From positions 1 to 53,176 of the forward strand of contig CAJUOV010000012.1 in assembly GCA_910588695.1 (NCBI GenBank): DNA of 53,176 bases, in the 5' to 3' direction. The position numbers and the translations under genes are program-made. Below, one piece after another: positions 1 through 8,238 of the stretch. The notes beneath the pieces are model-generated. The model was not told the DNA's origin, did no database searches, and saw only the letters and a list, made by a program, of their open reading frames with translations. Source of the DNA: an uncultured Christensenellaceae bacterium (GTDB lineage: Bacteria; Bacillota; Clostridia; Christensenellales; Borkfalkiaceae). Within the stretch, counting starts at the first letter, position 1; each line of letters opens with the position of its first letter.

Positions 1-18
1 CGGCTAAGCCTATTTTTA

Positions 19-39
19 ACCACGCGACTATCGCGTGGT
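19..39. terminator. Short palindromic hairpin near left edge
   Basis: Nine-base arms (ACCACGCGA and TCGCGTGGT) around a CTA loop are followed by ATTCTTTA on the plus strand. It could end a plus-strand gene lying left of the window. The T-run is weak, so the call is tentative. Confidence 0.35.
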
Positions 40-50
40 ATTCTTTATAC

Positions 51-95
51 AAAAAGCGCCCGCCTGCGGAATTCCGCAGGCGGGCGTTCTTTTAT
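51..95. terminator. Strong bidirectional intrinsic terminator
   Basis: Bases 57-86 are a perfect 30-base palindrome, with AAAAA on the left and TTCTTTT on the right. It therefore works as a rho-independent terminator in both directions. Its main client in the window is the minus-strand nucleotidase gene that stops at base 99. Confidence 0.85.
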
Positions 96-98
96 AAA

Positions 99-680
99 TC
101 AAAGTCCTTCGAGTTCGTCCAGCGTCAACGCAAACGCGGGCACAAAGTGCTCTAAAAAATAATCGACGGAGCGCATTTTCAGATTTTCGAGCGATTCGCG
201 GATCGTCTTTTCTGCCTGCACAAATTCGTTGTTGCCCGAACGCAGTTCTTCGAGGCATTTGAGATAAGCCGAGAGTTTGTCCGCCGCCTTCATAAACTTA
301 TATTCGGTGCAATTCTTATCCGCCGCCAGATAGGGCGCGATCTCCGCTTTGAGCTCTTCGGGCAGGGTGGAAGCGAGCTTTCCCACCGCGCGGTCTTCGA
401 GTTTTTCGTACTCGCCATGAATACTGCTGTTAAAATATTTGATCGGCGTGGGCAAGTCCCCCGTCATTACCTCGCTCGCCTCATGATAGACGGCGAAGAG
501 CACCGCCCGCTCCGCATTGACGGTTCCGCCGAACACCGCGTTTTCGATACTGCAAAGCCCGTGCGTCAAAAGAGCGACGGACTGGGAATGCTCCATGATA
601 TTTTCTTCGCGCGTGGAGCGCATGAGCTGCCAGCGCTTGATAAACTTCATTCTGTCCATGTATGCGTAAAACTTTTCCAT
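99..680 (-). CDS. yfbR: HD-domain 5'-deoxynucleotidase, YfbR-like
   Basis: Predicted metal-dependent phosphohydrolase that removes the 5' phosphate from deoxynucleoside monophosphates in the cytosol. Family signatures run in order: KRWQLMRSTREENIMEHS near residues 15-32, then YHEASEVMTGDLPTPIKYFN around 65-84, and the late metal ligand Asp134 in KAADKLSAYL. The first ligands are His31 and His66. The residue after His66 is Glu67 where the namesake HD motif has Asp, so the motif reads HE here. A longer reading could start at a GTG at 686, but that codon lies inside the Shine-Dalgarno sequence GAGGTGG. The ATG at 680 is therefore the better start, giving 193 aa. It is a single-gene unit with its own promoter and terminator. 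Confidence 0.85.
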   Translation of the reverse strand: MEKFYAYMDRMKFIKRWQLMRSTREENIMEHSQSVALLTHGLCSIENAVFGGTVNAERAVLFAVYHEASEVMTGDLPTPIKYFNSSIHGEYEKLEDRAVGKLASTLPEELKAEIAPYLAADKNCTEYKFMKAADKLSAYLKCLEELRSGNNEFVQAEKTIRESLENLKMRSVDYFLEHFVPAFALTLDELEGL

Positions 681-697
681 AACCACCTCGTTTTTTT

Positions 698-726
698 ATT
701 ATAATACAAAACAAACAAAAAATCAA
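698..726 (-). promoter_or_regulatory. Promoter of the YfbR-like gene
   Basis: On the minus strand TTGATT (721-726) and TATAAT (698-703) are separated by exactly 17 bases. The -35 box abuts the divergent thiT -35 box at 727, so the two promoters stand back to back. Confidence 0.8.
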
Positions 727-755
727 TTGACTTTTTGCACCGAATCGCATATAAT
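727..755 (+). promoter_or_regulatory. Promoter of the TPP riboswitch-thiT unit
   Basis: TTGACT (727-732) and TATAAT (750-755) are separated by 17 bases. Transcription should start near 762, just before the riboswitch. Confidence 0.85.
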
Positions 756-776
756 CGTTTTAACAATTGAATTATC

Positions 777-895
777 CGTCGTGGGTGCTGTAAAAGGCTG
801 AGATGATACCACTTGAATCGGACGGGGTAATACCTGAACGAAAGCACGGGCTCAAATAGAGCATGTTCCGCCCGCGGTTTCGCGGGCGGTTTTTT
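777..895 (+). promoter_or_regulatory. TPP (THI-box) riboswitch with expression-platform terminator
   Basis: The aptamer shows the conserved CTGAGA (798-803) and the second lobe GGGGTAATACCTGAACG (about 824-840), closed by GTGCT (785-789) with AGCAC (843-847). It is followed by a 9-bp GC-rich hairpin, arms 868-876 and 881-889, then six T residues. This is the known layout for thiamine-pyrophosphate-induced premature termination. It directly precedes thiT, so the vitamin should shut off its own importer. The exact anti-terminator pairing was not resolved. Confidence 0.9.
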
Positions 896-944
896 CAAAA
901 GACCGACCAACGGATAAATCAAAAAATTACATCCGGAGGTTTTT

Positions 945-1790
945 ATGTTTCTTTCTTCCCTGCTCGACGTGAGCGAGCAAACGACCGAGATCGTGAAATG
1001 GGTCTCCCTCGGCACGGTCTTTCTGCTCCTCGGCGTGATCGCCGCAATCTGTTTCAGCGTAAAAAAACGCGCCTACGATGCAAAACACATCGCCGCGGCA
1101 GGCGTAACGGTCGGGCTTTCTTTCGCCCTCTCCTATGCGAAAATATCTCCCGTACCGCTCGGCGGCTCGATCACCCTTGCGAGCTTTGTGCCCGTGCTCG
1201 TCTACGCCTACGTCTACGGAATCGTCGACGGCTTGCTCGCGGGCACGATCTTCGGACTTTTGAACTTTATTTCGGGTCCTTACATCTTAACGCCGTTTAC
1301 TTTTATTCTCGACTACCTCTTAGCGTTCGCCTCGATCGGGTTTATGGGCGTCGCCAAAAAGCTCACCAAAAAACAGACCTTTAACGTGGTGCTCGGCGCC
1401 GTCGGGGTATATGCGATCCGTTTTATTTTCCATCTGATTTCGGGCGTGATCTACTTTATGAACGATTCGGTGTGGGTCGAACTGCCCGCATGGGCAATGA
1501 CGAATGCGTTTATTTATTCGTTCATCTATCAACTTGTCTATATTCCCGCGGACTGTGCGATTGCGACAATTATTCTGTACGTTCTTGCAAAGACCAAAGT
1601 TCTGGATAAGCTCGTAAAAATCATTACGCCGCGGAAAAAAGCCGTCGCGCTCGCTTCGGAAACTCCAGAAGCGGCGCAAGCTAGCGAGGAAGCCGCGACC
1701 GCCGATTCCGTGCAAGCGGCGACGGAGGAAACCGCGACCGCGCAAACGGAACAACCTGTCTCTCCGCCGAGCGACGAAACGAAAGAATAA
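945..1790 (+). CDS. thiT: Thiamine-specific ECF transporter substrate-binding protein ThiT
   Basis: Integral membrane S-component that binds thiamine and docks on the shared ECF ATPase/T module, which is not in this window. The family signature is clear around residues 55-130: ALSYAKISPVPLGGSITLAS, then a YGIVDGLLAG segment and LTPFTFILDYLLAF, with about six hydrophobic segments overall. The protein is longer than typical ThiT (about 180-200 aa). It has an extra N-terminal transmembrane segment at about residues 15-38 and a disordered Ala/Glu/Thr-rich cytosolic tail from about 235 to 281. The start has a good ribosome binding site, CGGAGG. The upstream TPP riboswitch agrees with the assignment. 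Confidence 0.93.
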   Translation: MFLSSLLDVSEQTTEIVKWVSLGTVFLLLGVIAAICFSVKKRAYDAKHIAAAGVTVGLSFALSYAKISPVPLGGSITLASFVPVLVYAYVYGIVDGLLAGTIFGLLNFISGPYILTPFTFILDYLLAFASIGFMGVAKKLTKKQTFNVVLGAVGVYAIRFIFHLISGVIYFMNDSVWVELPAWAMTNAFIYSFIYQLVYIPADCAIATIILYVLAKTKVLDKLVKIITPRKKAVALASETPEAAQASEEAATADSVQAATEETATAQTEQPVSPPSDETKE

Positions 1791-1842
1791 AATAAAGCTC
1801 CGCCGAATGCGAACTTCCCATAGAGAACATACATGCGATTAT

Positions 1843-1880
1843 AAAAGAGCTCTCAAACAAATTTGTTTGAGAGCTTTTAA
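1843..1880 (+). terminator. Terminator after thiT
   Basis: A 28-base palindrome (1848-1875) with AGCTCTCAAACAAA arms is followed by TTTAA and preceded by AAAAG. The U-run is short, so strength is moderate. Bases 1791-1847 hold nothing else that I can recognise. Confidence 0.6.
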
Positions 1881-1973
1881 CTAAACATTTTAATAACGAT
1901 AAATTGAAATTTATCCAGTAAATTAATTTTGTTTATTTTACGGTTATGCCGTAGAAAACCGCCGCAAATCGTC

Positions 1974-2318
1974 TTAATTATCGCCGTCGGCTTCACTGTC
2001 GCCGTCTGCATTGCCATCGGCATTGTTCTTTTTCGCTTCGGCTTTGAAATGCAGTCCGATAAGAGCGCCGAAGATTCCACCCTGTATAAGAAACAACGAC
2101 ACGCCCACAGCGGTCAGTGCAACTCCCAATGCTTTATGCTCGGCGTATTCATTGAGCAACACCAATCCGGCAACAAAACAGCCTATTGTCGCAAAGAGCA
2201 CTATAAGTCCTATAACGATCAGCAGTGCGCTTTGCCACTTTTTCAGCTCGTAATCGGGGCACACCGCTTTAAACAACTCCAACAGCAAACCGAATATTAC
2301 ATCGAATACAAAATCCAT
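1974..2318 (-). CDS. Small two-helix membrane protein of unknown function
   Basis: I do not recognise a family. The 114-aa protein has an amphipathic N-terminus, two strong hydrophobic helices at about residues 31-55 and 64-90, and a tail rich in Asp, Asn and Gly. That tail would be acidic and soluble. The start at 2318 has only a distant GAGG upstream, so the start is uncertain. A good minus-strand promoter sits inside the 207-bp repeat immediately upstream and would put the transcript start about 40 bases before the ATG. It is monocistronic in this window. Confidence 0.55.
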   Translation of the reverse strand: MDFVFDVIFGLLLELFKAVCPDYELKKWQSALLIVIGLIVLFATIGCFVAGLVLLNEYAEHKALGVALTAVGVSLFLIQGGIFGALIGLHFKAEAKKNNADGNADGDSEADGDN

Positions 2319-2350
2319 TTTGAATTTGCCCGCCTCTATGTAGAAATTAT

Positions 2351-2557
2351 TGTTTATCGTACAATCATTATATCACGAAAAATGAAAGAACGCAACCGAT
2401 TGAATTTTGCGGGAAATATAAAACATATCTATATCTCACTAGGCTACGAGTAGCCTAATTCGTCCACGAAAAAAAGTACAGAAAAGGCACAGCTTAACGC
2501 TATGCCTAAATCTTTTTATTTGCGTTTTATTAAATTCCCTGTGGGAATTACGGTAAA
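2351..2557. repeat. 207-bp intergenic repeat, copy 1
   Basis: Matches 10199-10405 in the same orientation over 207 bases, with no gap and 11 mismatches that I counted (about 95% identity). Inside are a bidirectional terminator-like hairpin (arms 2485-2493 and 2499-2507, one mismatch, T-runs on both sides), a small hairpin around 2441-2456, and TTCCC/GGGAA arms near 2535-2547. It also holds an outward minus-strand promoter (2367-2395). It begins 13 bases beyond the rseP stop codon. A 23-codon reading frame is present in both copies, but its differences change amino acids, so it is probably not coding. Confidence 0.9.
2367..2395 (-). promoter_or_regulatory. Outward promoter inside repeat copy 1
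   Basis: Minus strand: TTGCGT (2390-2395), 17-base spacer, then an extended -10 TGATATAAT (2367-2375). It points at the 114-aa membrane protein gene. The other copy has TAAAAT in place of TATAAT. Confidence 0.65.
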
Positions 2558-2569
2558 GGGCGGAGCTTT

Positions 2570-4033
2570 TCATATGACGAACTGTAATATATCGACGAGC
2601 ACCGCGAAGCCCAATAACAGCACGAATCCGACCGCGTGAATGACCGCTTCGACTTTGCGGCTGATCGGTTTGCCGCGGATCCACTCGATGACCGTGAACA
2701 CCACCTTACTGCCGTCCAGCGCGGGCACGGGCAGCAGATTGAACACGGCAAGATTGACGCCGATAAACGCGGAAACTTCAAGAAAATATCTGAATCCGAG
2801 CGAAGCCATTTCGGAAGTGGCTTTGATCGTGGAAATAGGTCCGCCCATGGCGGAAATCCCGAGCCGCCCCGTCAGCAATTCGCCGATCACGCGGAAGATA
2901 GAACCCGCGATCTTGAACGAATACACGAACGATCTGCCCAGCGTTTCGAAAAATCCGAATTTCGCCGTGGCGTTCGCAAGCTGATAGTTTCCGCCCGTCT
3001 CCTTCCCCTCTTCGTTGAACGTCTTTTCGTATTTGATCCCGAGCCCTGCCCATGCGGAATTCAGATCGGAACTGTTTCTCACGGTCACGTCCGAACGCAT
3101 TTCGATTTCCACCGTCATTTTTTCGCGGTGGGATTTGACGATCTCCTCTTTGCCCGTCTCTTCGTTGAACTTTGTTTCGTCGATAAAGAGGCGCGAGATG
3201 TAGAGTTCGACTTTATCTCCCTTTTTTTTGCCGTTGACGGCGCGCGCCAGATCGGCGGTCATGTACAGATTTTTTCCGTTCGCTTTCAGAAAAATATCTC
3301 TGTCTTTAAGGCAGTTTTCCGCGGCGATTTCATTCGTCGGTTCGACCTCGTAGACGGCGGTCATCATTTGCCCGTAGGCAAAAAAGCACACGATAATCAG
3401 AAAGAGCGCAAGAACATAGTTCATAAACGCGCCCGCAACCAACACGATAATTCGCTTCCAAGGGGCTTTGCGCGTGAAAGAACCGTCGTCGGGTTTTTCT
3501 TTCCAAGCGGGCATGCCCCGCTTTTTCTTTTTCTTCTTTTTGCCCGTCTCCTCGGGCGTGGGCAGATCGGCGAAAAAGTCCTCTTCTTTGTTCTCCGCCT
3601 GTTGATTCTCGGCGGGAGCTTCTGCCTCAGGCGCGGGCGTTAAAATCACCGTATCCGTTTTTACCGATTCCGCCGCCCTCTGTTCGGCGGGTTTGTCTTG
3701 CGAAGTTTCGTCCGGCGCGTCCTGTTGCCGATTTTCTTCGCTCTTTTTGTTCTCTTCTTCGTCGTCAAGTCCGTCTTCGCCCTGAAAGGCGCAGTAACCG
3801 CCGAGCGGAATCAAACGGATCGAAAAGAGCTGACCCGATTTTTTGGATTTATGTTTATAGAGTGCAGGTCCGAATCCGATCGCAAATTCGTTGATACCGA
3901 ACCGCAGAATCTTTCCCGCGATCCAGTGCCCGAATTCGTGTATGGTGATCATTATGAGTAAAATTAAGATTGCGAGCAGAACGGAACCGATCGTTCGGAA
4001 CACGCTCGCCACAGAGAGAAGTGTATTAACCAT
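2570..4033 (-). CDS. rseP: RseP/RasP-type site-2 intramembrane metalloprotease
   Basis: Membrane zinc protease that cleaves transmembrane substrates such as anti-sigma factors. The first membrane helix carries HEFGHW (His32, Glu33, His36) and the last part carries the second zinc motif LLPVPALDG with Asp440. A PDZ-like region lies in the middle, about residues 230-330. Unusual is a long hydrophilic insertion, about residues 88-185, rich in Glu, Gln and Lys and ending in a run of eight lysines. The family usually has a short loop there, which explains the length of 487 aa against about 420-450. The gene overlaps the end of dxr by 8 bases, consistent with translational coupling at the end of the rpsB-to-rseP cluster. 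Confidence 0.93.
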   Translation of the reverse strand: MVNTLLSVASVFRTIGSVLLAILILLIMITIHEFGHWIAGKILRFGINEFAIGFGPALYKHKSKKSGQLFSIRLIPLGGYCAFQGEDGLDDEEENKKSEENRQQDAPDETSQDKPAEQRAAESVKTDTVILTPAPEAEAPAENQQAENKEEDFFADLPTPEETGKKKKKKKRGMPAWKEKPDDGSFTRKAPWKRIIVLVAGAFMNYVLALFLIIVCFFAYGQMMTAVYEVEPTNEIAAENCLKDRDIFLKANGKNLYMTADLARAVNGKKKGDKVELYISRLFIDETKFNEETGKEEIVKSHREKMTVEIEMRSDVTVRNSSDLNSAWAGLGIKYEKTFNEEGKETGGNYQLANATAKFGFFETLGRSFVYSFKIAGSIFRVIGELLTGRLGISAMGGPISTIKATSEMASLGFRYFLEVSAFIGVNLAVFNLLPVPALDGSKVVFTVIEWIRGKPISRKVEAVIHAVGFVLLLGFAVLVDILQFVI

Positions 4034-5120
4034 AAATCAAACGCTTTGCGAGTTCTCTCGCCTGAATGTCCGCCGCACGCAGGGTTTCAAAGCAATCCGC
4101 CCCCGCGTTCGGAATTTTTTCGAGAACGCCCTGAATAGTTTCTGCAATTTGCAAAAACTTGATACGCCCTTTCAGAAACGCGCCCACCGCCTCTTCGCCC
4201 GCGCCGTTCAAGAGGGTCGGCGCGATTCCCCCCGCCCTGCCCGCTTCGATTGCGAGGGAAAAACAGGGAAATTTATCTTTGGGAAAGGGATAAAAATTCA
4301 AAGTTCCGATTTTTACAAGGTCGAGCTGATCCAAACAGGGCAGCCGGTCGGGATAGGTGAGCGCAAGCTGTATGGGCAAGCGCATATCGGGATAGGCAAG
4401 CTGCGCCATCGCCGCCCCGTCCTCGAAATACACGAGCGAATGCACGATGCTTTCGGGGTGCACGACCGCCTCTATTTTCGAAAAATCGGTATGATAGAGC
4501 CATTTGGCTTCAATCACTTCATAGCCCTTGTTTAACAGGGTCGCGCTGTCTACCGTGATTTTCGCGCCCATGTTCCATGTAGGGTGCGCAAGCGCGTCTT
4601 TTGCGGTGACTACTTTTAGCCGCTCCTTTGTATATTCGAAAAAAGGTCCGCCGCTCGCCGTGAGCACCAGCCGCGCAAACGGAGTATTTCTTCTGAACGA
4701 AAGCGCCTGAAAGAGCGCCGAATGTTCGCTGTCTACGGGAACAATCTCAACGCGCTTCTTCTCCGCTTCTCTTGTAACGATCTCGCCGCCGCAGACGAGG
4801 GACTCTTTATTCGCAAGCGCGACCGTCTTGCCCGCCTTGATCGCCGCGAGCGTATATTGCAAGCCCGCAAAGCCGCCCGCCGCAATCAACGCGACGTCGC
4901 AGTCTGAAAAAAGCTCGCCGAGTTCTTCTTCGCTTGGTTCGCGTTCCTTTGCGCAGACGGCGCGGCGCGGGCGGAATTCGTTCTCAAGAGCAGACAGCCC
5001 CTCTTTGTTGCTCCCCGCAACCAGCGCGGTAAAGGAGAAGCGATCGGGATTTTCCCGAACGATACGAACCGTTTGTTTTCCGATATTGCCCGTACAGCCG
5101 ACAAGTGCGATTTTTTTCAT
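4026..5120 (-). CDS. dxr: 1-deoxy-D-xylulose-5-phosphate reductoisomerase
   Basis: Second enzyme of the MEP isoprenoid pathway, converting DXP to MEP with NADPH. Visible motifs are the N-terminal nucleotide loop GCTGNIGKQT (residues 8-17), ANKESLVCGG, the metal/substrate segment PVDSEHSALFQ, LTASGGPF, and HPTWNMGAKITVDSATLLNK. The length of 364 aa is close to the bacterial norm of about 380-400. It sits between cdsA and rseP as in many Firmicutes, supplying isoprenoid precursors used by the neighbouring uppS product. Confidence 0.96.
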   Translation of the reverse strand: MKKIALVGCTGNIGKQTVRIVRENPDRFSFTALVAGSNKEGLSALENEFRPRRAVCAKEREPSEEELGELFSDCDVALIAAGGFAGLQYTLAAIKAGKTVALANKESLVCGGEIVTREAEKKRVEIVPVDSEHSALFQALSFRRNTPFARLVLTASGGPFFEYTKERLKVVTAKDALAHPTWNMGAKITVDSATLLNKGYEVIEAKWLYHTDFSKIEAVVHPESIVHSLVYFEDGAAMAQLAYPDMRLPIQLALTYPDRLPCLDQLDLVKIGTLNFYPFPKDKFPCFSLAIEAGRAGGIAPTLLNGAGEEAVGAFLKGRIKFLQIAETIQGVLEKIPNAGADCFETLRAADIQARELAKRLIYG

Positions 5121-5192
5121 AGCCGTTTGAATTAAAACGTCCGCTTGCTTGTACGAGCGGACGAGCGATCCGATGATAATATATGCGCCCGA

Positions 5193-6218
5193 TCAGGTCA
5201 TAATGACCATGATGCGGATGGTAAAGATCAGACAGACGGCGAGCCCCGCGTAGAGCGAAGAGTCGATTCTGTCGAGAAGTCCCCCGTGTCCGGGGAGAAT
5301 CTTGCCCATATCTTTGATCCCTATTTTGCGCTTGATCGCGCTTTCGACAAGATCGCCGAATTGCGAAAAGAACGAAGAGATCACCCCCACGCCGAGAAAG
5401 AGATACAAACTCTCCCACTCGAACACGATTTTTTCGAACGAACCGTTTCTCAGCGGCGTGCACAGCCCGTAATAGACAAAGAACACCAAGACCGCGCCGA
5501 TCATTCCGCCCACAAGTCCGCCGAATCCGCCGATCACCGTTTTATTGGGTGAAACGTTCGGCGCCATCTTCTGCGGCAGTTTTTTACCGAACAGCCGACC
5601 GAATACGAGCGCAAGAGAATCGGAAAAAGGACAAATGAGAAAGATAAACAGAATCGCTGCGTCAGAATACTTGACCAAGTGATTGCAACCCGACAGAATG
5701 AGAAGAAATACCGTGGGATACACGTATGCAAGAAGCGAATATCCCGTCGATTCGAGCGAGACTTTTTGATGCGTGATCACAAGAAGTCCGATGATCGTCG
5801 CAACTCCCGCAATAAATACCACAAACGTAATGAGCGGGGTATAGTTCGACTGCCCCCACTTAACGTCTATAATCTCTTTGAAAACGAAATCGCTGATGCA
5901 GAACGTGAGAATCGACAATGCGGAAAAGACCATTACGATGACCGCCTGCGCCTTCGTGATCTTGCCCTTGAACGCATGCACCATTTCATACGTTCCTAGA
6001 ATCGCAAACGCAAGCACGATAAAATCGAACAAAAAATCGTTTACGAATATTTTAAGCAAGAAGAAACCGATGAGCACCGCCATATAGAGCACGCCCACCC
6101 CGAGACGCACCCAAAAGTCCGTCTTCTTTTTCGGTTTTTTCGGCTGCGGATTGTTTACGCCAACCTCTTCCGCACCGCCGACCTCTTCCTCTTGCGTTTG
6201 AGAAATCCGATCTTCCAT
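5193..6218 (-). CDS. cdsA: Phosphatidate cytidylyltransferase
   Basis: Membrane enzyme that makes CDP-diacylglycerol from phosphatidate and CTP, the entry to phospholipid synthesis. About eight hydrophobic helices follow a charged N-terminal cytosolic extension of about 35 residues containing a Pro/Lys stretch. The C-terminal family signature is clear: SAIKRKIGIKDMGKILPGHG followed by GLLDRIDS. The ORF is 341 aa, somewhat longer than the common 260-290 because of the N-terminal extension. It lies 8 bases after uppS, with AAAGG before the start, so it is co-transcribed. Confidence 0.95.
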   Translation of the reverse strand: MEDRISQTQEEEVGGAEEVGVNNPQPKKPKKKTDFWVRLGVGVLYMAVLIGFFLLKIFVNDFLFDFIVLAFAILGTYEMVHAFKGKITKAQAVIVMVFSALSILTFCISDFVFKEIIDVKWGQSNYTPLITFVVFIAGVATIIGLLVITHQKVSLESTGYSLLAYVYPTVFLLILSGCNHLVKYSDAAILFIFLICPFSDSLALVFGRLFGKKLPQKMAPNVSPNKTVIGGFGGLVGGMIGAVLVFFVYYGLCTPLRNGSFEKIVFEWESLYLFLGVGVISSFFSQFGDLVESAIKRKIGIKDMGKILPGHGGLLDRIDSSLYAGLAVCLIFTIRIMVIMT

Positions 6219-6226
6219 AATTACCT

Positions 6227-6916
6227 TTATTTACCGACTTTTCCGAAACGGCGTTCCCGCAAAGCGTATTCTTCTAACGCTTTGTCGAAATCTTTATCCG
6301 AAAAATCGGGAAAGAGTTTTTCCGTAAAATACAGCTCGGTATACGCCGACTGCCAGAGTAAAAAGTTCGAGAGCCGTTGTTCTTTCCCCGTTCTGATCAA
6401 AAGATCCGGATCGGGCATGCCCTCTGTGGAAAGAAGCGCGGAAAAACTCTCTTCATTCACTTCTTTGCCCTCTCTTACCGCGCGGTTGACCGCGGCGACG
6501 ATCTCTTGCCGCGAACCGTAACCGATCGCAAGCACGAGCGTTCCGCGTAAGCCGCCCTGCGTCTCTTCTTCACCCTTGCGGATGATTTCTCTCACGTCCT
6601 CGGGCAATAATCCGAGATTTCCGACGACGCGCAGTACGATCCCTTTCTTTTTGAGCGCGACGGTATTTTTTCTGAAATACTCGCGGAACAGAGAATAAAG
6701 CCCTTCGAGCTCCTCTTCGGGACGGTTGAAATTCTCGGTCGAAAGAGCATACAGAGTACACCATTTCGCCCCGCGGTCAAAGATGTGTTCGGAGAGAGCG
6801 ACCATGCGGTTCATGCCCGCGCGGTGACCCGCGCTGCGGGGCAGAAGCCGTTTCTTCGCCCATCTCCCGTTACCGTCCATTATGATCGCGACATGTTCGG
6901 GAATCCTCTCGTCCAT
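6227..6916 (-). CDS. uppS: Undecaprenyl diphosphate synthase
   Basis: Cis-prenyltransferase that builds the C55 lipid carrier for cell-wall synthesis from FPP and IPP. The N-terminus has the catalytic signature EHVAIIMDGNGRWAKKR, and the C-terminal part has DLLIRTGKEQRLSNFLLWQS and YTELYFTEKLFPDF. An in-frame TTG at 6919 is possible, but the ATG at 6916 overlaps the frr stop as TGATG. That is the typical coupling arrangement, and it gives 229 aa. Confidence 0.96.
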   Translation of the reverse strand: MDERIPEHVAIIMDGNGRWAKKRLLPRSAGHRAGMNRMVALSEHIFDRGAKWCTLYALSTENFNRPEEELEGLYSLFREYFRKNTVALKKKGIVLRVVGNLGLLPEDVREIIRKGEEETQGGLRGTLVLAIGYGSRQEIVAAVNRAVREGKEVNEESFSALLSTEGMPDPDLLIRTGKEQRLSNFLLWQSAYTELYFTEKLFPDFSDKDFDKALEEYALRERRFGKVGK

Positions 6917-7488
6917 CAAACGGTCATGAGCTCCTTTTCTTTCGCAGCAACCGTTTTTTCGACCGCCTCGACGCTCTTGGTAACGCTCTCTTCCACGTCC
7001 TGTTCGAAATTCTTCGCCTCGTCTTCGGAAATTTCTTTGCCCGTTTTCAGTTTTTTGATCCCTTCCATCGCCTCTCTGCGGTTGTTGCGGACGGCGATCT
7101 TAGCGTCCTCGCCCATGCGCTTGACCTGCTTTACAAGATCCTTTCTGCGCTCCTCGGTGAGCTCGGGGAACACGAGACGGATCACGTTTCCGTCGTTCGT
7201 GGGCGTAATGCCGATATTCGAAGCGAGAATCGCTTTTTCGATCGCTTTCAAAAGGGATTTATCCCAAGGGCTCACCACAAGACATCTCGCGTCCGCCGCC
7301 GAAACGTTGCCCAGCTGATTCAGAGGGCTCATTCCGCCGTAGGCTTCTACCTGCAATTTATCGAGAATGTGCGGATTTGCACGTCCCGCACGGATCGATG
7401 CAAATTCTTCTTTTAATACATTGACCGTCTTTTCGAGCTTATCGTCGAGTACGAGAAAAATTTCCTCTGCTTTTTCGTTTTCTATCAT
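6916..7488 (-). CDS. frr: Ribosome recycling factor
   Basis: Splits post-termination ribosomes together with EF-G. The 190-aa length is about normal. Conserved parts are EEFASIRAGRANPHILDKLQVEAYGG, described here in outline as the hinge-proximal helix, then SPWDKSLLKAIEKAI, and the LTEERRKDLVKQVKRMGEDA helix of domain I. The start has GGAGG nine bases upstream. It lies 15 bases after pyrH and couples to uppS by TGATG. Confidence 0.96.
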   Translation of the reverse strand: MIENEKAEEIFLVLDDKLEKTVNVLKEEFASIRAGRANPHILDKLQVEAYGGMSPLNQLGNVSAADARCLVVSPWDKSLLKAIEKAILASNIGITPTNDGNVIRLVFPELTEERRKDLVKQVKRMGEDAKIAVRNNRREAMEGIKKLKTGKEISEDEAKNFEQDVEESVTKSVEAVEKTVAAKEKELMTV

Positions 7489-7503
7489 GATGGTTCCTCC
7501 AAT

Positions 7504-8211
7504 TTAATTCGTGATGATCGTTCCCAGCTTTTCGCCGCAGACGGCGCGCAGAACGGAATCTTTTTCGCCGAGCGCAAACGCCAAAACGGGAATGTTATTT
7601 TCCGCGCACATCGTCGCCGCAGTCGTATCCATTGCCTTCAAACCTTTGTTTACGATATCTCCGAAGGTGAGACGGTCGAACTTTTTCGCATTCGGATTTT
7701 TTGCGGGATCGCTGTCGTAAATGCCGTCTACATTCTTCGCCATCAGGAGCACGTCCGCGTTGATCTCGCACGCGCGCTGCGCAGCCGCCGTATCCGTAGA
7801 GCAGTAAGGATTGCCCGTTCCGCACGCCATGATCACGATTCTGCCCTTTTCGAAATGGTGCAACGCCTTTCTGAGAACGTAGGGCTCCGCGACGGATATC
7901 ATATTGAGCGCTGTCTGCACGCGGGTCGGAATCCCTTTTTGCTCAATCGCGTCCATCATGGCGAGCGAATTCATCACCGTTGCGAGCATTCCCATATGGT
8001 CGGCTGTCGCCCTGTCCATCTTGGTGCCCTGTCTGCCCCGCCAGAAGTTACCGCCGCCGATCACGAGCGCGATCTCCACGCCCATACCGTGCACCTTTAC
8101 AAGCTGATCGACGACTTCGGATATCACGCTCTCGTTGAGTCCGAATCTCTGGTCGCCCGCAAGCGCTTCGCCCGAAAGTTTCAAAAGAATGCGTTTGTAT
8201 TTGGGTTGCAT
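7504..8211 (-). CDS. pyrH: UMP kinase
   Basis: Hexameric amino-acid-kinase-fold enzyme that phosphorylates UMP to UDP in pyrimidine nucleotide synthesis. Motifs are the N-terminal KRILLKLSGEALAG, VIGGGNFWRGR, MGMLATVMNSLAM, GTGNPYCSTDTAAAQRACEI and the substrate/nucleotide segment MAKNVDGIYDSDP. The length of 235 aa is normal. The start has AAGGAGAGG, and a separate promoter lies just upstream. Expression is thus partly uncoupled from rpsB-tsf, which ends at a strong terminator. Confidence 0.97.
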   Translation of the reverse strand: MQPKYKRILLKLSGEALAGDQRFGLNESVISEVVDQLVKVHGMGVEIALVIGGGNFWRGRQGTKMDRATADHMGMLATVMNSLAMMDAIEQKGIPTRVQTALNMISVAEPYVLRKALHHFEKGRIVIMACGTGNPYCSTDTAAAQRACEINADVLLMAKNVDGIYDSDPAKNPNAKKFDRLTFGDIVNKGLKAMDTTAATMCAENNIPVLAFALGEKDSVLRAVCGEKLGTIITN

Positions 8212-8238
8212 TTACAAGCCTCTCCTTGATTTTATCTC

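Noticed and set aside
2351..2557. 207-bp repeat as an insertion sequence or MITE
   Set aside because: No terminal inverted repeats, no transposase and no clear target duplication. The internal terminator and promoter fit a regulatory repeat better.
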